The notes: a model not told the origin generated them from the sequence alone. DNA of 28,319 nt from an uncultured Acetatifactor sp. (GCA_934394665.1 CAKRRS010000032.1:1-28319), one strand, 5' to 3'. Shown: positions 7,164-15,812, counted from the stretch's first letter. Translations and numbers: made by a program.

Positions 7164-8153
7164 ATGGGAAAGACTGATACCGCCACCAAGATCTACATTA
7201 GAAAGAACAACATTTTTGCAGATGCATTCAATTACCTGATCTATGAAGGAGAAGCTGTTGTTGACCCGGATCGGCTTACAGAGGTTGATACAACCGAGAT
7301 TGCGATGCCGTTTGGATCACCGGATGACAAAGAGGAGCAATCAGATGATCCGGTGCAGAGATATCGTGATATTCTGAAATCGGCTGTCATCATGCAAGAG
7401 GATGAGGCTGCATATATTTTGTTTGGAATCGAAAACCAAACGGACATACATTACGCTATGCCTGTAAGAAACATGATTTATGATGCTTTGCAGTACGGCA
7501 AACAGGTTGCTGATACAGCAACAAGGCACAGAAGAAATGATAAGAACGCAAAAGGACACTCCAAAAGTGAATACCTGTCGGGCTTTTATAAAGATGATGT
7601 TTTGAAACCCGTGATCACACTTGTGATTCACTTCGGCGCAGAGGAATGGGACGCACCATTATCACTGCACGAGATGATGGGTGTTAAGGATCATAAGCTG
7701 TTGCATTTTGTGCAGGACTATCAGATTCACCTAATTGACCCGGCAAAATTGACAGAAGCAGACCTGGGGAAATTTTCTACCAGTCTGCGAGAAGTGATTG
7801 GGTATATCAAGTATTCTAGGGATAAGGATAGACTGGCGAAAATTTTGAAAGACAATCCCCGAATGGTTATCGACAGAGAGGCTGCATTGGTTATCAAAGC
7901 GGTCACCAATACACCCATAGACATTCAGGAAGAAACGGAGGAGATTGATATGTGTGAAGCGGTGGAAGCTATGCTGAACGAAAGTGAAGCAAGGGGCATA
8001 GAAAGAGGTATAGAAAAAGGAAGAGAAGAAGGCAGAGAAGGATTATTGACGTTGATCTCTCGAATGAGTGCCGGTGGGGATTCAGACAAGGTGGTGCAGT
8101 TGAATGATTCGGCTGTCTTGGAAGCAATGTTGAAAAAGTATGGAATAGAGTAA
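7164..8153 (+). CDS. Rpn-family PD-(D/E)XK nuclease / recombination-promoting protein
   Basis: A 329-residue protein. ATG at 7164 is preferred over upstream TTG because GGAGGTG (7150-7156) lies seven bases before it. The N-terminus (NNIFADAFNYLIYEG, 15-29) has the conserved Asp of this family and GIENQ (88-92) supplies the ExQ active-site motif. The block YLSGFYKDDVLKPVITLVIHFG and the following WDAPLSLHEMM are typical of the long Lachnospiraceae versions. The C-terminus carries a charged ERGIEKGREEGREG helix common in Rpn proteins. The family comprises Ca2+-stimulated endonucleases linked to recombination and, in some cases, phage defence. It sits next to IS relics and a conflict island, consistent with mobile or defensive use. 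It is transcribed alone and ends in a strong terminator. Confidence 0.85.
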   Translation: MGKTDTATKIYIRKNNIFADAFNYLIYEGEAVVDPDRLTEVDTTEIAMPFGSPDDKEEQSDDPVQRYRDILKSAVIMQEDEAAYILFGIENQTDIHYAMPVRNMIYDALQYGKQVADTATRHRRNDKNAKGHSKSEYLSGFYKDDVLKPVITLVIHFGAEEWDAPLSLHEMMGVKDHKLLHFVQDYQIHLIDPAKLTEADLGKFSTSLREVIGYIKYSRDKDRLAKILKDNPRMVIDREAALVIKAVTNTPIDIQEETEEIDMCEAVEAMLNESEARGIERGIEKGREEGREGLLTLISRMSAGGDSDKVVQLNDSAVLEAMLKKYGIE

Positions 8154-8161
8154 TATATCAG

Positions 8162-8196
8162 AAATAGTCAAATCTGCGGATTTGACTATTTTATTA
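8162..8196. terminator. Intrinsic terminator after the Rpn gene
   Basis: AATAGTCAAATC (8163-8174) and GATTTGACTATT (8179-8190) form a perfect 12-bp stem with a TGCG loop, followed by TTATTACTTTT. It lies between two convergent genes and may serve both. Confidence 0.85.
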
Positions 8197-8228
8197 CTTT
8201 TCCCGTGATCATTTCCCGTAATCTAAGC

Positions 8229-9095
8229 TTACAAAAGATTGTTAGATTTTGTAAAATAGCATAGAAACTCAAATAGTGATTTTTCATCTGTGTCTGGAAT
8301 ACAATCATTATCGTATAAGAACTTGATCAATTCCGGAAAAAGCCTGAAACAAGCTTTCCGGAGCGGACCAATCGGATGAGGTTTTTCAGTTATCAAATAC
8401 AGATACCCCTCTATTTCTACAGAGGGAGTAAACCCAAACAGAAAGAGCAGAAGAGGACGAGAGTCTTCTTCTGCTTTTTGTGCTATATAATCTTGAATGA
8501 GGACATGCATGGAGTGAATATCAAAATCATGCCAGATAGGGTCCAGTGGCTGTCTGGCTGTCGAGATTAAATCGGCGTTGAAGTTTTGATCTATCTGAAC
8601 CATTTCCTGCATGAGGCAGTAGTCCCTGTATTTTTGCAATGATTTAGCAGTAATGGGATTTTTAGGGTATCTCTGATTATAGAGAGAGGTCAGGTAGTCA
8701 ATAGCTTCATTTCCGGTCAGCTCGTTTTCTCTTAGAAGCGTTTTATAGTGTGTTACCATGAGGTTTGTGTGCTGGCTGTAGTTGTAGGTACCGGCTACAT
8801 AGTTGATAAAAGTATGCTGTAGGGGGCGAAACAACGCAGTTGTTAATTTCCCACGGACAGGGTTATATGTACGAATAACGTCAAGGAAAGTAAGGAAACA
8901 TTCCTGAATGATATCTTCATAGTTGATATAGGAACTGGTAGCAAAATATTGACGGCATTGCCCGGTGATAAATGGCAAATTTTTTCCCCACAAATAGGTC
9001 AGAAGGGCATTGGATTCTTCACAAGGGGAGGAATAGGAATTAAATTTTTCAATGAGTGTGGCTTCCGTGCCGGTATCATAGATACTATTTTTCAT
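8229..9095 (-). CDS. Divergent sigma-70-like RNA polymerase sigma factor
   Basis: A 288-residue protein. Residues about 30-105 match sigma region 2: a helix LLTYLWGKNLPFITGQCRQYF, then INYEDIIQECFLTFLDVIRTYNP and RGKLTTALFRPLQHTFINYV, equivalent to the core-binding and -10-recognition helices. PITAKSLQKYRDYCLMQEMVQID (about 148-170) resembles region 3. The C-terminal GFTPSVEIEGYLYLITEKPHPIGPLRKACFRLFPEL sits where region 4 should be, but the helix-turn-helix is poorly conserved. No anti-sigma gene is adjacent. The start ATG overlaps the stop of a 17-codon ORF (ATGA), so translation is probably coupled; AGGAG upstream is 12 bases away. It is transcribed away from the glycan genes and could control them or the island. 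An alternative is a sigma-derived regulator that no longer directs transcription. Confidence 0.65.
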   Translation of the reverse strand: MKNSIYDTGTEATLIEKFNSYSSPCEESNALLTYLWGKNLPFITGQCRQYFATSSYINYEDIIQECFLTFLDVIRTYNPVRGKLTTALFRPLQHTFINYVAGTYNYSQHTNLMVTHYKTLLRENELTGNEAIDYLTSLYNQRYPKNPITAKSLQKYRDYCLMQEMVQIDQNFNADLISTARQPLDPIWHDFDIHSMHVLIQDYIAQKAEEDSRPLLLFLFGFTPSVEIEGYLYLITEKPHPIGPLRKACFRLFPELIKFLYDNDCIPDTDEKSLFEFLCYFTKSNNLL

Positions 9096-9145
9096 GTGTC
9101 TAAAGCGCTCCTGATGCTAAGGATAAAATCGAATACTCTATTCAT
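9092..9145 (-). CDS. 17-codon ORF translationally coupled to the sigma-like gene
   Basis: On the minus strand ATG (9143-9145) is preceded at eight bases by AAGAGG (9154-9159). It encodes MNRVFDFILSIRSALDT and ends in TGA, overlapping the sigma-like ATG as ATGA. The arrangement suggests a leader peptide whose translation opens the next start, rather than a chance ORF. Function is unknown. Confidence 0.45.
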   Translation of the reverse strand: MNRVFDFILSIRSALDT

Positions 9146-9363
9146 AATAATAACCTCTTGAATTATATAAAACAATTATATTATGTATGAAAGTTTTAAT
9201 AAATGACATAAATTTTTTAATGATCATGGAGAATAACACTCTGCAGCATACAATATTTGATGATTTTCTAACATAAATAATTGCAAATTAAATTAGTAAA
9301 ATGGAAATTATTATAGAAATGTCAAGATCGTGATGAGATTTTTATAAGAAAGAGGATTTGACA
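9146..9363. other. AT-rich divergent intergenic region
   Basis: About 220 bases separate the sigma-like gene from the first acyltransferase. On the minus strand two TATAAT boxes (9162-9167 and 9175-9180) are possible -10 elements with poor -35 partners. No clean plus-strand promoter was found. The acyltransferase ribosome site AGAGGA lies at 9350-9355. Confidence 0.35.
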
Positions 9364-10404
9364 GTGAGTGAAAATTATCCGCTTCGTCCGAAGGAGGACA
9401 GGGAGCACATTATCAGAAATAAATTTACGATGCTATCGTTCCTATGTAGCATATTGGTGATTTATATACACACATTTAATCTGGGTACCTATCAGATTGA
9501 CGGCAATAGCCTTGGGGTAGGAAAAGCCGTATACGAGATAGAAAGCTACATGAATGCTATGATCAGATTCGCGGTTCCCATGTTCTTTATAATTTCCGGG
9601 CTGTTGTTTTTTAGGACATTTGAGATGAAAAATTTATTCTCAAAATGGAAATCAAGAGGGAAATCGATTGTGGTACCATATATTATATGGTGTACCTTGT
9701 ACTATGTATACTATTTGATTCTGACAAATATGCCTGTCATTAAGGATAGGATGAATCAGGAACCGGTTTCATTTTCCTTTATAGAATGGCTACGTTGGCT
9801 GACGACGGACGAATACTATACGCTTTGGTTTCTACAGAATCTAATCGTATTTATTGCTTTGGCACCTGTGATCTATGGATTACTGAAGGAACGTTGTAAA
9901 AAAATACCGGTCGGATTTGCCTTGTTGGTGATTAGTATTTTAGCTTTAAGGCGTGTAAATATAGGTATATTTGAGGGCTTGGAATATTATTTATTAGGCA
10001 GCTATATCGGCATGAACCTCAAGGATAAGCTGGCATATAGAAGTAAGGCTGTTACTGCGATTTCTGCATGTTATGTAGTATTTTATCTCATACGAGGCTT
10101 TCGGACGAGTAATGTAGTAATGATTAGCTTATTCTGTATTTCTCTATGGTTTGTGTTGGATAAATTTGTACATGAGGATAATCTGCCATGGTGGATGCAA
10201 TTGACTTTCTTTACCTATGTTGCGCATGATATGCTATTAGAAGCATTCGAAAAAATACTTTTTGTGGTGGTGGGCTCGAATCCGGTAGCTGCATTATTGG
10301 ATTATCTATTTATGCCAATGATTGTAATGTTGGTATTAATAGGGGTAGCATATGGCTTGAAAAATAAATTACCGGTAGTCTGGAAGACAATTACAGGAAG
10401 GTAG
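9364..10404 (+). CDS. Acyltransferase 3 family membrane protein (glycan O-acylation)
   Basis: A 346-residue polytopic protein. GTG at 9364 is chosen because AGAGGA lies eight bases upstream; the TTG at 9358 would be too close. The N-terminal cytoplasmic tail leads into TMLSFLCSILVIYIHTFN, which carries the conserved His of Acyl_transf_3 proteins on the first membrane helix. RFAVPMFFIISGLLFF is the conserved second helix, followed by FSKWKSRGKSIVVPYIIW, EYYTLWFLQNLIVFIALAP and about six further segments. Members move acetyl or other acyl groups onto extracytoplasmic sugars. It is followed 15 bases later by a second family member, so the two probably form an operon and modify the same surface polymer. 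Acyl donor and acceptor cannot be read from the sequence. Confidence 0.85.
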   Translation: MSENYPLRPKEDREHIIRNKFTMLSFLCSILVIYIHTFNLGTYQIDGNSLGVGKAVYEIESYMNAMIRFAVPMFFIISGLLFFRTFEMKNLFSKWKSRGKSIVVPYIIWCTLYYVYYLILTNMPVIKDRMNQEPVSFSFIEWLRWLTTDEYYTLWFLQNLIVFIALAPVIYGLLKERCKKIPVGFALLVISILALRRVNIGIFEGLEYYLLGSYIGMNLKDKLAYRSKAVTAISACYVVFYLIRGFRTSNVVMISLFCISLWFVLDKFVHEDNLPWWMQLTFFTYVAHDMLLEAFEKILFVVVGSNPVAALLDYLFMPMIVMLVLIGVAYGLKNKLPVVWKTITGR

Positions 10405-10419
10405 GCTTCATACCTGATA

Positions 10420-11445
10420 ATGGAAAATCAGGATAGGATGAATATGGATTCCAAAGAAAAAAGAAATAATTACATTTATATTTTAAAAGCACTCGCAATA
10501 TTCAGCGTAATATGCGCACATGCCACGCCGCTTGCGGAAGGCAGCAGCAAATGGAACATGCTCAGTGCACAGGTACTGGATTATCTGGGGACATTTGGTG
10601 TGCCGGTATTTTTCTGCATTTCCGGGTATTTGTTCGGAGGCAATACGAGAACCTGGCGGGCGTTCTGGAAGCGGAAAGCGACGACACTTTTTTTACCATG
10701 GATCTGTTGTGAGACATTATTGTGGCTCTATGTGGTGCTCCGGAAGGGTGGAATCAGTGTGTCTGCATGGCTGTTGTTCCTCCTGGGATATCATCACACG
10801 ACATATTATCTTACAATATTAGTGATATTTTACGTGATCTATTGGAAAATACGTAAGCCCGGCGTGATCCGGGTACTGAATGTTATCTCTGTGATCAGTA
10901 TGCTGGAAACCGGATGGAATGTTGGAATCTTTCATCAGGTGAACACGGTATTGGATAGTTATTATCTGAATCCGTTTAACTGGATGCTGTTTTTCGGAAT
11001 GGGTCTTCTGATTCGGCAAAAGGCACAGGAAGCAGAGCGGAGCATCAGATGGAGTAATTCACTGGGAATCTTATGCGTGTGTGGGAGTATCGTGTATTTT
11101 TCTGTTCATGCTTATTTCGGATTGGAAATGTACTATTTTTCGAGATATGCCGTGATCGGTAATCTGTTAAATCTGGGAACGGTGGCATATCTCGGTCAGA
11201 TATTGATGAATTTAAAGAAAAAGGAGTTGCTTTTAAAACTAGGTGACTGGTCTTTTGCCGTGTATTTGTTGCACCAGTTCGTAGCGGGACTCGTAGTGGC
11301 GGTCACGAATCATTGGGACTGTTTTGTACTTATCTTATGCCGCCCATGGATCATATTGGTGATCACAGCAGGCGGAGTGATGGTGGTAGACCGGCTCTTT
11401 AGCAAGAAGCTGTGCTGGGTGAAGAAACTGATCGGAATCCGGTAA
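10420..11445 (+). CDS. Second acyltransferase 3 family membrane protein
   Basis: A 341-residue polytopic protein. The outer ATG at 10420 has a weak ribosome site; AGGATAGG (10430-10437) fits the in-frame ATG at 10444 better, giving 333 residues. The family signature is clear: YIYILKALAIFSVICAHA with the catalytic His, then TFGVPVFFCISGYLFGG, RAFWKRKATTLFLPWICCETLLW and about ten membrane helices ending LGDWSFAVYLLHQFV. Compared with the gene before it this is closer to the classic OafA/WecH-like form, including the second conserved histidine in YLLHQ. It would acylate an extracytoplasmic glycan or lipid-linked unit. The pair may differ in acceptor position. It precedes a new promoter, so it ends the first transcription unit. 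Confidence 0.85.
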   Translation: MENQDRMNMDSKEKRNNYIYILKALAIFSVICAHATPLAEGSSKWNMLSAQVLDYLGTFGVPVFFCISGYLFGGNTRTWRAFWKRKATTLFLPWICCETLLWLYVVLRKGGISVSAWLLFLLGYHHTTYYLTILVIFYVIYWKIRKPGVIRVLNVISVISMLETGWNVGIFHQVNTVLDSYYLNPFNWMLFFGMGLLIRQKAQEAERSIRWSNSLGILCVCGSIVYFSVHAYFGLEMYYFSRYAVIGNLLNLGTVAYLGQILMNLKKKELLLKLGDWSFAVYLLHQFVAGLVVAVTNHWDCFVLILCRPWIILVITAGGVMVVDRLFSKKLCWVKKLIGIR

Positions 11446-11494
11446 GCATGAAAGCGGCCCCATAGTAAATTTACGCCGGGACGCACTTTGGTGG

Positions 11495-11523
11495 TTGAGG
11501 AAATGACATCAGAATGATATAAT
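11495..11523 (+). promoter_or_regulatory. Strong sigma-A promoter for the Wzz-like gene
   Basis: TTGAGG (11495-11500) and a consensus TATAAT (11518-11523) with a 17-base spacer. The transcript would start near 11530, giving a leader of about 32 bases before the ATG at 11562, which has AGGAGG at 11551-11556. Confidence 0.75.
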
Positions 11524-11561
11524 CAAAATAGTATGCAAAATGTAACTATTAGGAGGATACC

Positions 11562-13034
11562 ATGGAAGAACGGGAAATCGATTTGTTAGATATGATCGCA
11601 GACATTCTGTCTCATTGGAGAGGACTGTTGGCAGCGCTTATCATAGGTGCCATTTTGATGGGAGGACTCAGTTATGTGAAGTCTTACCGAAATGTACAGA
11701 GGATACAGAGTGTAGAACAGGAAGTGCTCAACAGACAGTCGGTAGACAATCAGATTGCACAGCTGGAGCAGCAATTGACCCCGACACAGGCGCTGGCGGT
11801 GCAGACATTAATAGAGCAGGAAAAAGCGTATGCAAAGCAGAAGGCATACCTGGAGAATTCGTTAAGCATGCAACTGGATCCGGAGCAGATCGCAGAGAGA
11901 GACCTGATCTACAGCATCACAATGGAGAATCCCGAACAGAGCTGCCTGTTGACACAGGTGTACACAGATCTTATCAATAGTACTTCCATGTACCAATGGA
12001 TAGAAGAAAAAACAGGAATCGCAGCAAATGTTGTCGGAGAACTGGTTTACACGGAAGCAGGCAGGAATGACAATGCGGTTGTGAATAATGCCCGGAACGG
12101 TGTAGCTGCGAATCTGATGAAAAGCAATGTGAAGATCATTGTGCGTGATGCGCAGGAACCGGATTGCGATCAGCTGGCAGAGGCTGTCAAAGAGTATATG
12201 ACAGAGCAGCAGAAGACATTGGAGCAGAGACTGGGTACCCATCAGCTGACACTGCTTTCTGATACAGGAGCTACGGTAGCGGATGCCAATCTCAGAAACC
12301 TGCAGCGTAACAGTGTGAATGACCTGACGACACTGGCGACAGCGGTCGGAAAAGCGAAGACGGATCTTACCGAAGAACAGCAGCAGTATTATGACTTACT
12401 GACATGGGAAGAGAGTGAAGCGGTAGAAGCAGAACAAAACGATGCTACCGGAGAACAGTCGGCAGCGAGTCCTTCAATCAGCAAAAAATATGTGCTTTTG
12501 GGAGCTGTTTTATTTGCATTTGTTTATGTGGGAATTCTGTTCTTGATCTATATTTTCAATAGTAAGATCCGTGTATCTGATGAACTGCAGACTTTGTATC
12601 ATATTCCGCAGATTGGTGTGGTTGTCAGAGACTCCGGTAAACAGTTTGTGTTTGATAAGTGGATTGATGATCTGCGGCATTATGGAAAACGCAAATTTAA
12701 TGCAGAACAGTCCATGGAGCTGGCTTTCGCGGCAGTGAAGATTGCGGCAGCGAAGAACCGGTTAAACAGTATCTGCCTGATGGGATGCAATCTGGATGCC
12801 GGCGCCGGAAAAGTATGTGAGACATTGAAGACAGCACTGGAAAAGGAACAGCTGAATGTTACGATTCTGGACAACGTGCTCTACAATGCGGAAGCCATGG
12901 AAAAAGTGGATGCCATGACAGGTGTGGTATTGGTAGAGAAGGCAGGTTCCACGCTGTATCATGAGATTGCCGGAGAACTGGAATTGCTGAAGAGACAGGA
13001 AATCGCAGTATTAGGCGGCATCGTAGTAGAGTAG
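11562..13034 (+). CDS. Wzz/CpsC-like chain-length protein fused to a decayed BY-kinase domain
   Basis: A 490-residue protein. The N-terminal EIDLLDMIADILSHWRGLL leads into membrane helix 1 (21-39), a long Gln/Glu-rich coiled-coil ectodomain (about 45-290) and membrane helix 2 (310-333), the layout of polysaccharide co-polymerases. The cytoplasmic tail (335-490) resembles the CpsD/Wzc tyrosine-kinase fold: KIAAAKNRLNSICLMG, a P-loop-like DAGAGKV (412-418) that keeps the Lys but has Val instead of Ser/Thr, NVTILDN in the Walker A' position, and GVVLVEKAGST...LELLKRQEIAVLGGIVVE matching the kinase C-terminal strand pattern. The Walker B block is missing and there is no tyrosine cluster. It probably sets chain length without phosphorylation; a catalytically dead regulatory domain is inferred. 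It heads a unit with the next gene (27-base gap). Confidence 0.8.
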   Translation: MEEREIDLLDMIADILSHWRGLLAALIIGAILMGGLSYVKSYRNVQRIQSVEQEVLNRQSVDNQIAQLEQQLTPTQALAVQTLIEQEKAYAKQKAYLENSLSMQLDPEQIAERDLIYSITMENPEQSCLLTQVYTDLINSTSMYQWIEEKTGIAANVVGELVYTEAGRNDNAVVNNARNGVAANLMKSNVKIIVRDAQEPDCDQLAEAVKEYMTEQQKTLEQRLGTHQLTLLSDTGATVADANLRNLQRNSVNDLTTLATAVGKAKTDLTEEQQQYYDLLTWEESEAVEAEQNDATGEQSAASPSISKKYVLLGAVLFAFVYVGILFLIYIFNSKIRVSDELQTLYHIPQIGVVVRDSGKQFVFDKWIDDLRHYGKRKFNAEQSMELAFAAVKIAAAKNRLNSICLMGCNLDAGAGKVCETLKTALEKEQLNVTILDNVLYNAEAMEKVDAMTGVVLVEKAGSTLYHEIAGELELLKRQEIAVLGGIVVE

Positions 13035-13061
13035 AAAACAGCTGTTTGAGGTAGTGAGTGT

Positions 13062-14603
13062 ATGGAGATGAATAAGAGAGAAACGAAAGTAACATGGTTG
13101 GATGTGATTTTGGCGCTGCTTGCGGGAACTGTAATTGTAGCAGGGATTCTCTGCATAGCGCAGACGATATGGTCAGGATATCATTTTCTGGATGATCATG
13201 AATTGTTTCGGATAGAACAATCAGCAAATCAGGGGCAGCCATTGTTGACCACAGTAAAAGCATGGATTCAGAATGATATGAGAGTAAGGTATCGTCCGCT
13301 GTACTGGACAGAACGGGTGACCGTAGGGTATTTGTTTGGGAGTAATCTGACGGCATGGAATATTTGGACTGCTGCGAAGGGGGTTTTTGCGTTTGCACTT
13401 TTGTATTTAACAGCGCGATTTCTAAAAAATACAAGACTAATAAGCTTCGTTTTCCCTATGATAATTATGTTGGGAGCACAGTTTACACCCTGGTATCGCA
13501 GTGCAAATCAGGAAAGTACCGGACTGCTACTATGTTCCGCGATTCTTTGCCTGATAACAGCGCAATATAACCACAGAAAATTTACGTCAGTTGCGTACAA
13601 TGTTCCGATTGTGATTCTGGTCGTTTTGTCTGGGCTGGTTAAAGAGAGCTTTACCTTGTTTATGCCGGTGTTCCCAGCTTTGAAGCTTTGGCTGGAATAT
13701 TGGGATGGCTGCGATGCTTCTTGGATGGGAACTTCTAGAAAAGGGCGTTTGTTGCGGATGATTCGTAAGAATCTTGTAGTATATTTGTGCATTCTTGTTG
13801 CGTTTCTATTTAATGTTTACATGATCTTGTTCCGAGTAGGAGTGGATCAAATCAGTTATGCTGGTTTTCATAAGGACACCAACTTAGGACAATATTTATA
13901 TGGAATCAGCAACAGTTTATTCCAAAATATGAAATGGAATACATTGATTGCAGGATTGTTATTACTTATGATGCTCTTATGCTATCAGTTGATAGAGAAG
14001 TACAATATAAGGAAATATTTAAGCTTATGTGCAATTTTAGTTTGTGCGATGGTGCTTCAGTTGGTAGCTCATGCTAAGAGTCAAATGTGGGAAAGATATT
14101 TATTTCCATACATTATTGCCTATGCACTGTTATTTGTTCTTTTGGGATATCACATTTTTGAGAAAGATAAATTCCGAAGGAAGATTTACTTCGCGGTATT
14201 ACTAGCATTGTTGGGGATGACGGTTCCGACTGCAGCGAGATCTGCGCGGGATTATGCAAAAGACGGAGAGTGGACGCGAGAGTATTTTCAATGCATCTTA
14301 GAAAACACGACATCGGAAGACCGAATTGTGGCTGCGTTAGCTGATGGAGAAGTAGATCTTTCTACAGAACGTTGGCTGGAGGCGCATGGTAGATCGCAAG
14401 TGTTTTCGTTTGTCGGTGAGGAATGGAAAAACATGGATCAGTTAGGCGAGGCATTGACAGGAGAATGCTCATGGGAAAATGTAAAAGTAATAACTTGTTA
14501 TAGTTATGCCCAGATTTATACATTGTCATTCGTAGACGGAGTCTCAGAGGATGATTTCGACACTTATACATTTGGAAATTATATGGTAATGGTGAGAAAA
14601 TAA
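13062..14603 (+). CDS. Polytopic GT-C-like glycosyltransferase or polymerase
   Basis: A 513-residue protein with GAGGT about nine bases before the ATG (a second ATG at 13068 is possible). Helix 1 (about 12-35) is followed by the extracytoplasmic loop YHFLDDHELFRIEQ, whose DDHE acidic cluster is placed like the metal or lipid-sugar binding motif of GT-C enzymes. RYRPLYWTERV, an aromatic/Arg motif seen in PMT-like membrane transferases, follows. About ten more hydrophobic helices come next, and a soluble C-terminal tail of about 110 residues begins near ARSARDYAKDGEW. The protein would transfer a sugar from a polyprenyl-phosphate donor outside the membrane, or polymerise repeat units. No specific family name is recognised. 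It is co-transcribed with the Wzz-like gene and ends at a strong terminator. Confidence 0.65.
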   Translation: MEMNKRETKVTWLDVILALLAGTVIVAGILCIAQTIWSGYHFLDDHELFRIEQSANQGQPLLTTVKAWIQNDMRVRYRPLYWTERVTVGYLFGSNLTAWNIWTAAKGVFAFALLYLTARFLKNTRLISFVFPMIIMLGAQFTPWYRSANQESTGLLLCSAILCLITAQYNHRKFTSVAYNVPIVILVVLSGLVKESFTLFMPVFPALKLWLEYWDGCDASWMGTSRKGRLLRMIRKNLVVYLCILVAFLFNVYMILFRVGVDQISYAGFHKDTNLGQYLYGISNSLFQNMKWNTLIAGLLLLMMLLCYQLIEKYNIRKYLSLCAILVCAMVLQLVAHAKSQMWERYLFPYIIAYALLFVLLGYHIFEKDKFRRKIYFAVLLALLGMTVPTAARSARDYAKDGEWTREYFQCILENTTSEDRIVAALADGEVDLSTERWLEAHGRSQVFSFVGEEWKNMDQLGEALTGECSWENVKVITCYSYAQIYTLSFVDGVSEDDFDTYTFGNYMVMVRK

Positions 14604-14647
14604 CCTGAAACGAGCAAGCAACAGTGTGAGTCACAAGGAATAAACAG

Positions 14648-14675
14648 AAAGGTCCGGTGTATAACCGGACCTTTT
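14648..14675. terminator. Bidirectional terminator between convergent genes
   Basis: AAAGGTCCGGT (14648-14658) pairs with ACCGGACCTTT (14664-14674) around GTATA. T-runs follow on the plus strand and the AAA side gives T's on the minus strand. It serves both the GT-C-like gene and pseB. Confidence 0.9.
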
Positions 14676-14690
14676 GGTTTTACTTAGATT

Positions 14691-15689
14691 CTATTTCTCT
14701 AAATCAATGGTCTTGAGTAATTCCTGAATCTGCTCAACAGTCAGCCACTCGGTATTATTGCCGGAACTGTAGGAGAAGCCTTCGGGGACTCTCTTGCCGG
14801 TAGGAACGGCACGTCTGGATTCACTCCATACCATCTGCGGATATACGATGAAATGCTTGTCATATTCGTAGGTATTCAGGGAGTCTTCTACGGTGACCAT
14901 GATCTCATGAAGCTTTTCTCCTTCGCGGATACCGACTTCCGGCATCTCGCATCCGGGCAGCATGGCCTGTGCCAGATCAGTGATCTTGAAGGAAGGAATC
15001 TTGGAGATGAAGGTCTCACCGCCTTTGGATTCTTCCAATGCTTTGATCACCAGTTCCACGCCCTGCTGCAGGCTGATCCAGAAACGGGTCATGCGGTAAT
15101 CAGTGATGGGAAGCTCCTTACCGCCGTTTTTAATAATGTTATGGAAGAACGGAATAACGGATCCGCGGCTTCCGGCTACATTGCCGTAACGAACGATGGA
15201 GAAGCAGATATCCTTGCTTCCGGCATAGGCGTTGGCAGCAATGAACAGCTTATCGGATACCAGTTTGGTACCGCCATACAGATTGACAGGATTGACTGCC
15301 TTATCCGTAGACAGAGCTACGACCTTCTTGACACCGGTATCCAGTGCGGCATCAATGACGTTCTGCGCACCGTGGATATTGGTCTTGATGGCTTCCGCAG
15401 GGTTGTACTCACAGGCCGGAACCTGTTTCAAGGCAGCGGCGTGAATGACATAATCGACACCCTCGAAGGCTCTGGTCAGGCGTTCCTTGTCTCTCACATC
15501 ACCGATGAAGAAACGAAGCTTGTCTGCATACTGCTTGAATTCATTCTGCATGATGAACTGTTTGAACTCGTCACGGGAATAGATAATGATTTTCTTGGGA
15601 TTGTAATGATCCAGGACATATTTGGTAAATGCCTTACCAAAGCTGCCGGTACCACCTGTGATCAAAATGGATTTATCATCTAATAACAT
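14691..15689 (-). CDS. pseB: UDP-N-acetylglucosamine 4,6-dehydratase (inverting), PseB-type
   Basis: A 332-residue extended short-chain dehydrogenase that converts UDP-GlcNAc to a UDP-4-keto-6-deoxy-AltNAc product, the first step toward pseudaminic acid-type or other 4-amino sugars. The Rossmann motif is TGGTGSFG (11-18), with YSRDEFKQF and GDVRD as cofactor-contact loops. The catalytic set is STDKAVNPVNLYGGTK, with Thr128-Asp129-Lys130, Tyr138 and Lys142. KQVPACEYNPAEAIKTN is a family hallmark that separates PseB from the large membrane-bound dehydratases. GAGG lies five bases before the ATG. It is a single-gene unit on the opposite strand with its own promoter, and its partner aminotransferase lies 9.8 kb away. 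The alternative is a CapE/FlaA1-like role feeding another deoxysugar. Confidence 0.9.
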   Translation of the reverse strand: MLLDDKSILITGGTGSFGKAFTKYVLDHYNPKKIIIYSRDEFKQFIMQNEFKQYADKLRFFIGDVRDKERLTRAFEGVDYVIHAAALKQVPACEYNPAEAIKTNIHGAQNVIDAALDTGVKKVVALSTDKAVNPVNLYGGTKLVSDKLFIAANAYAGSKDICFSIVRYGNVAGSRGSVIPFFHNIIKNGGKELPITDYRMTRFWISLQQGVELVIKALEESKGGETFISKIPSFKITDLAQAMLPGCEMPEVGIREGEKLHEIMVTVEDSLNTYEYDKHFIVYPQMVWSESRRAVPTGKRVPEGFSYSSGNNTEWLTVEQIQELLKTIDLEK

Positions 15690-15734
15690 AATGTCCTCAC
15701 TTTCAAAACTAAAAATTCCTAATTATAATAGCAT

Positions 15735-15764
15735 ATTATATGGGAAAACGCAATTATTAAGCAA
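15735..15764 (-). promoter_or_regulatory. Promoter for pseB
   Basis: On the minus strand TTGCTT (15759-15764) and TATAAT (15735-15740) are separated by 18 bases. A second option (TTGCGT with a TATTAT seventeen bases on) overlaps it. The leader would be about 40 bases. Confidence 0.5.
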
Positions 15765-15783
15765 TTTATATTGACAGAAATGG

Positions 15784-15812
15784 TTGAACATCCTTTTTTT
15801 TTCTGCCATAAT
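15784..15812 (+). promoter_or_regulatory. Promoter for the GT-C/AraC unit
   Basis: TTGAAC (15784-15789) and CATAAT (15807-15812) with a 17-base spacer that contains a nine-base T run. The transcript would start near 15819, leaving about 60 bases before the GTG at 15882. It lies back to back with the pseB promoter. Confidence 0.45.

Noticed and set aside
10512..10822. Extra plus-strand frames inside the second acyltransferase
   Set aside because: They are out-of-frame reads of a gene with clear membrane-protein coding pattern.
12859..13434. Minus-strand 191-residue frame across the Wzz/GT-C junction
   Set aside because: Composition is typical of antisense translation, and it crosses two supported genes and their ribosome site.
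14853..15683. Long plus-strand frame opposite pseB
   Set aside because: It is a shadow of the well-supported pseB gene on the other strand, with no ribosome site or family likeness.
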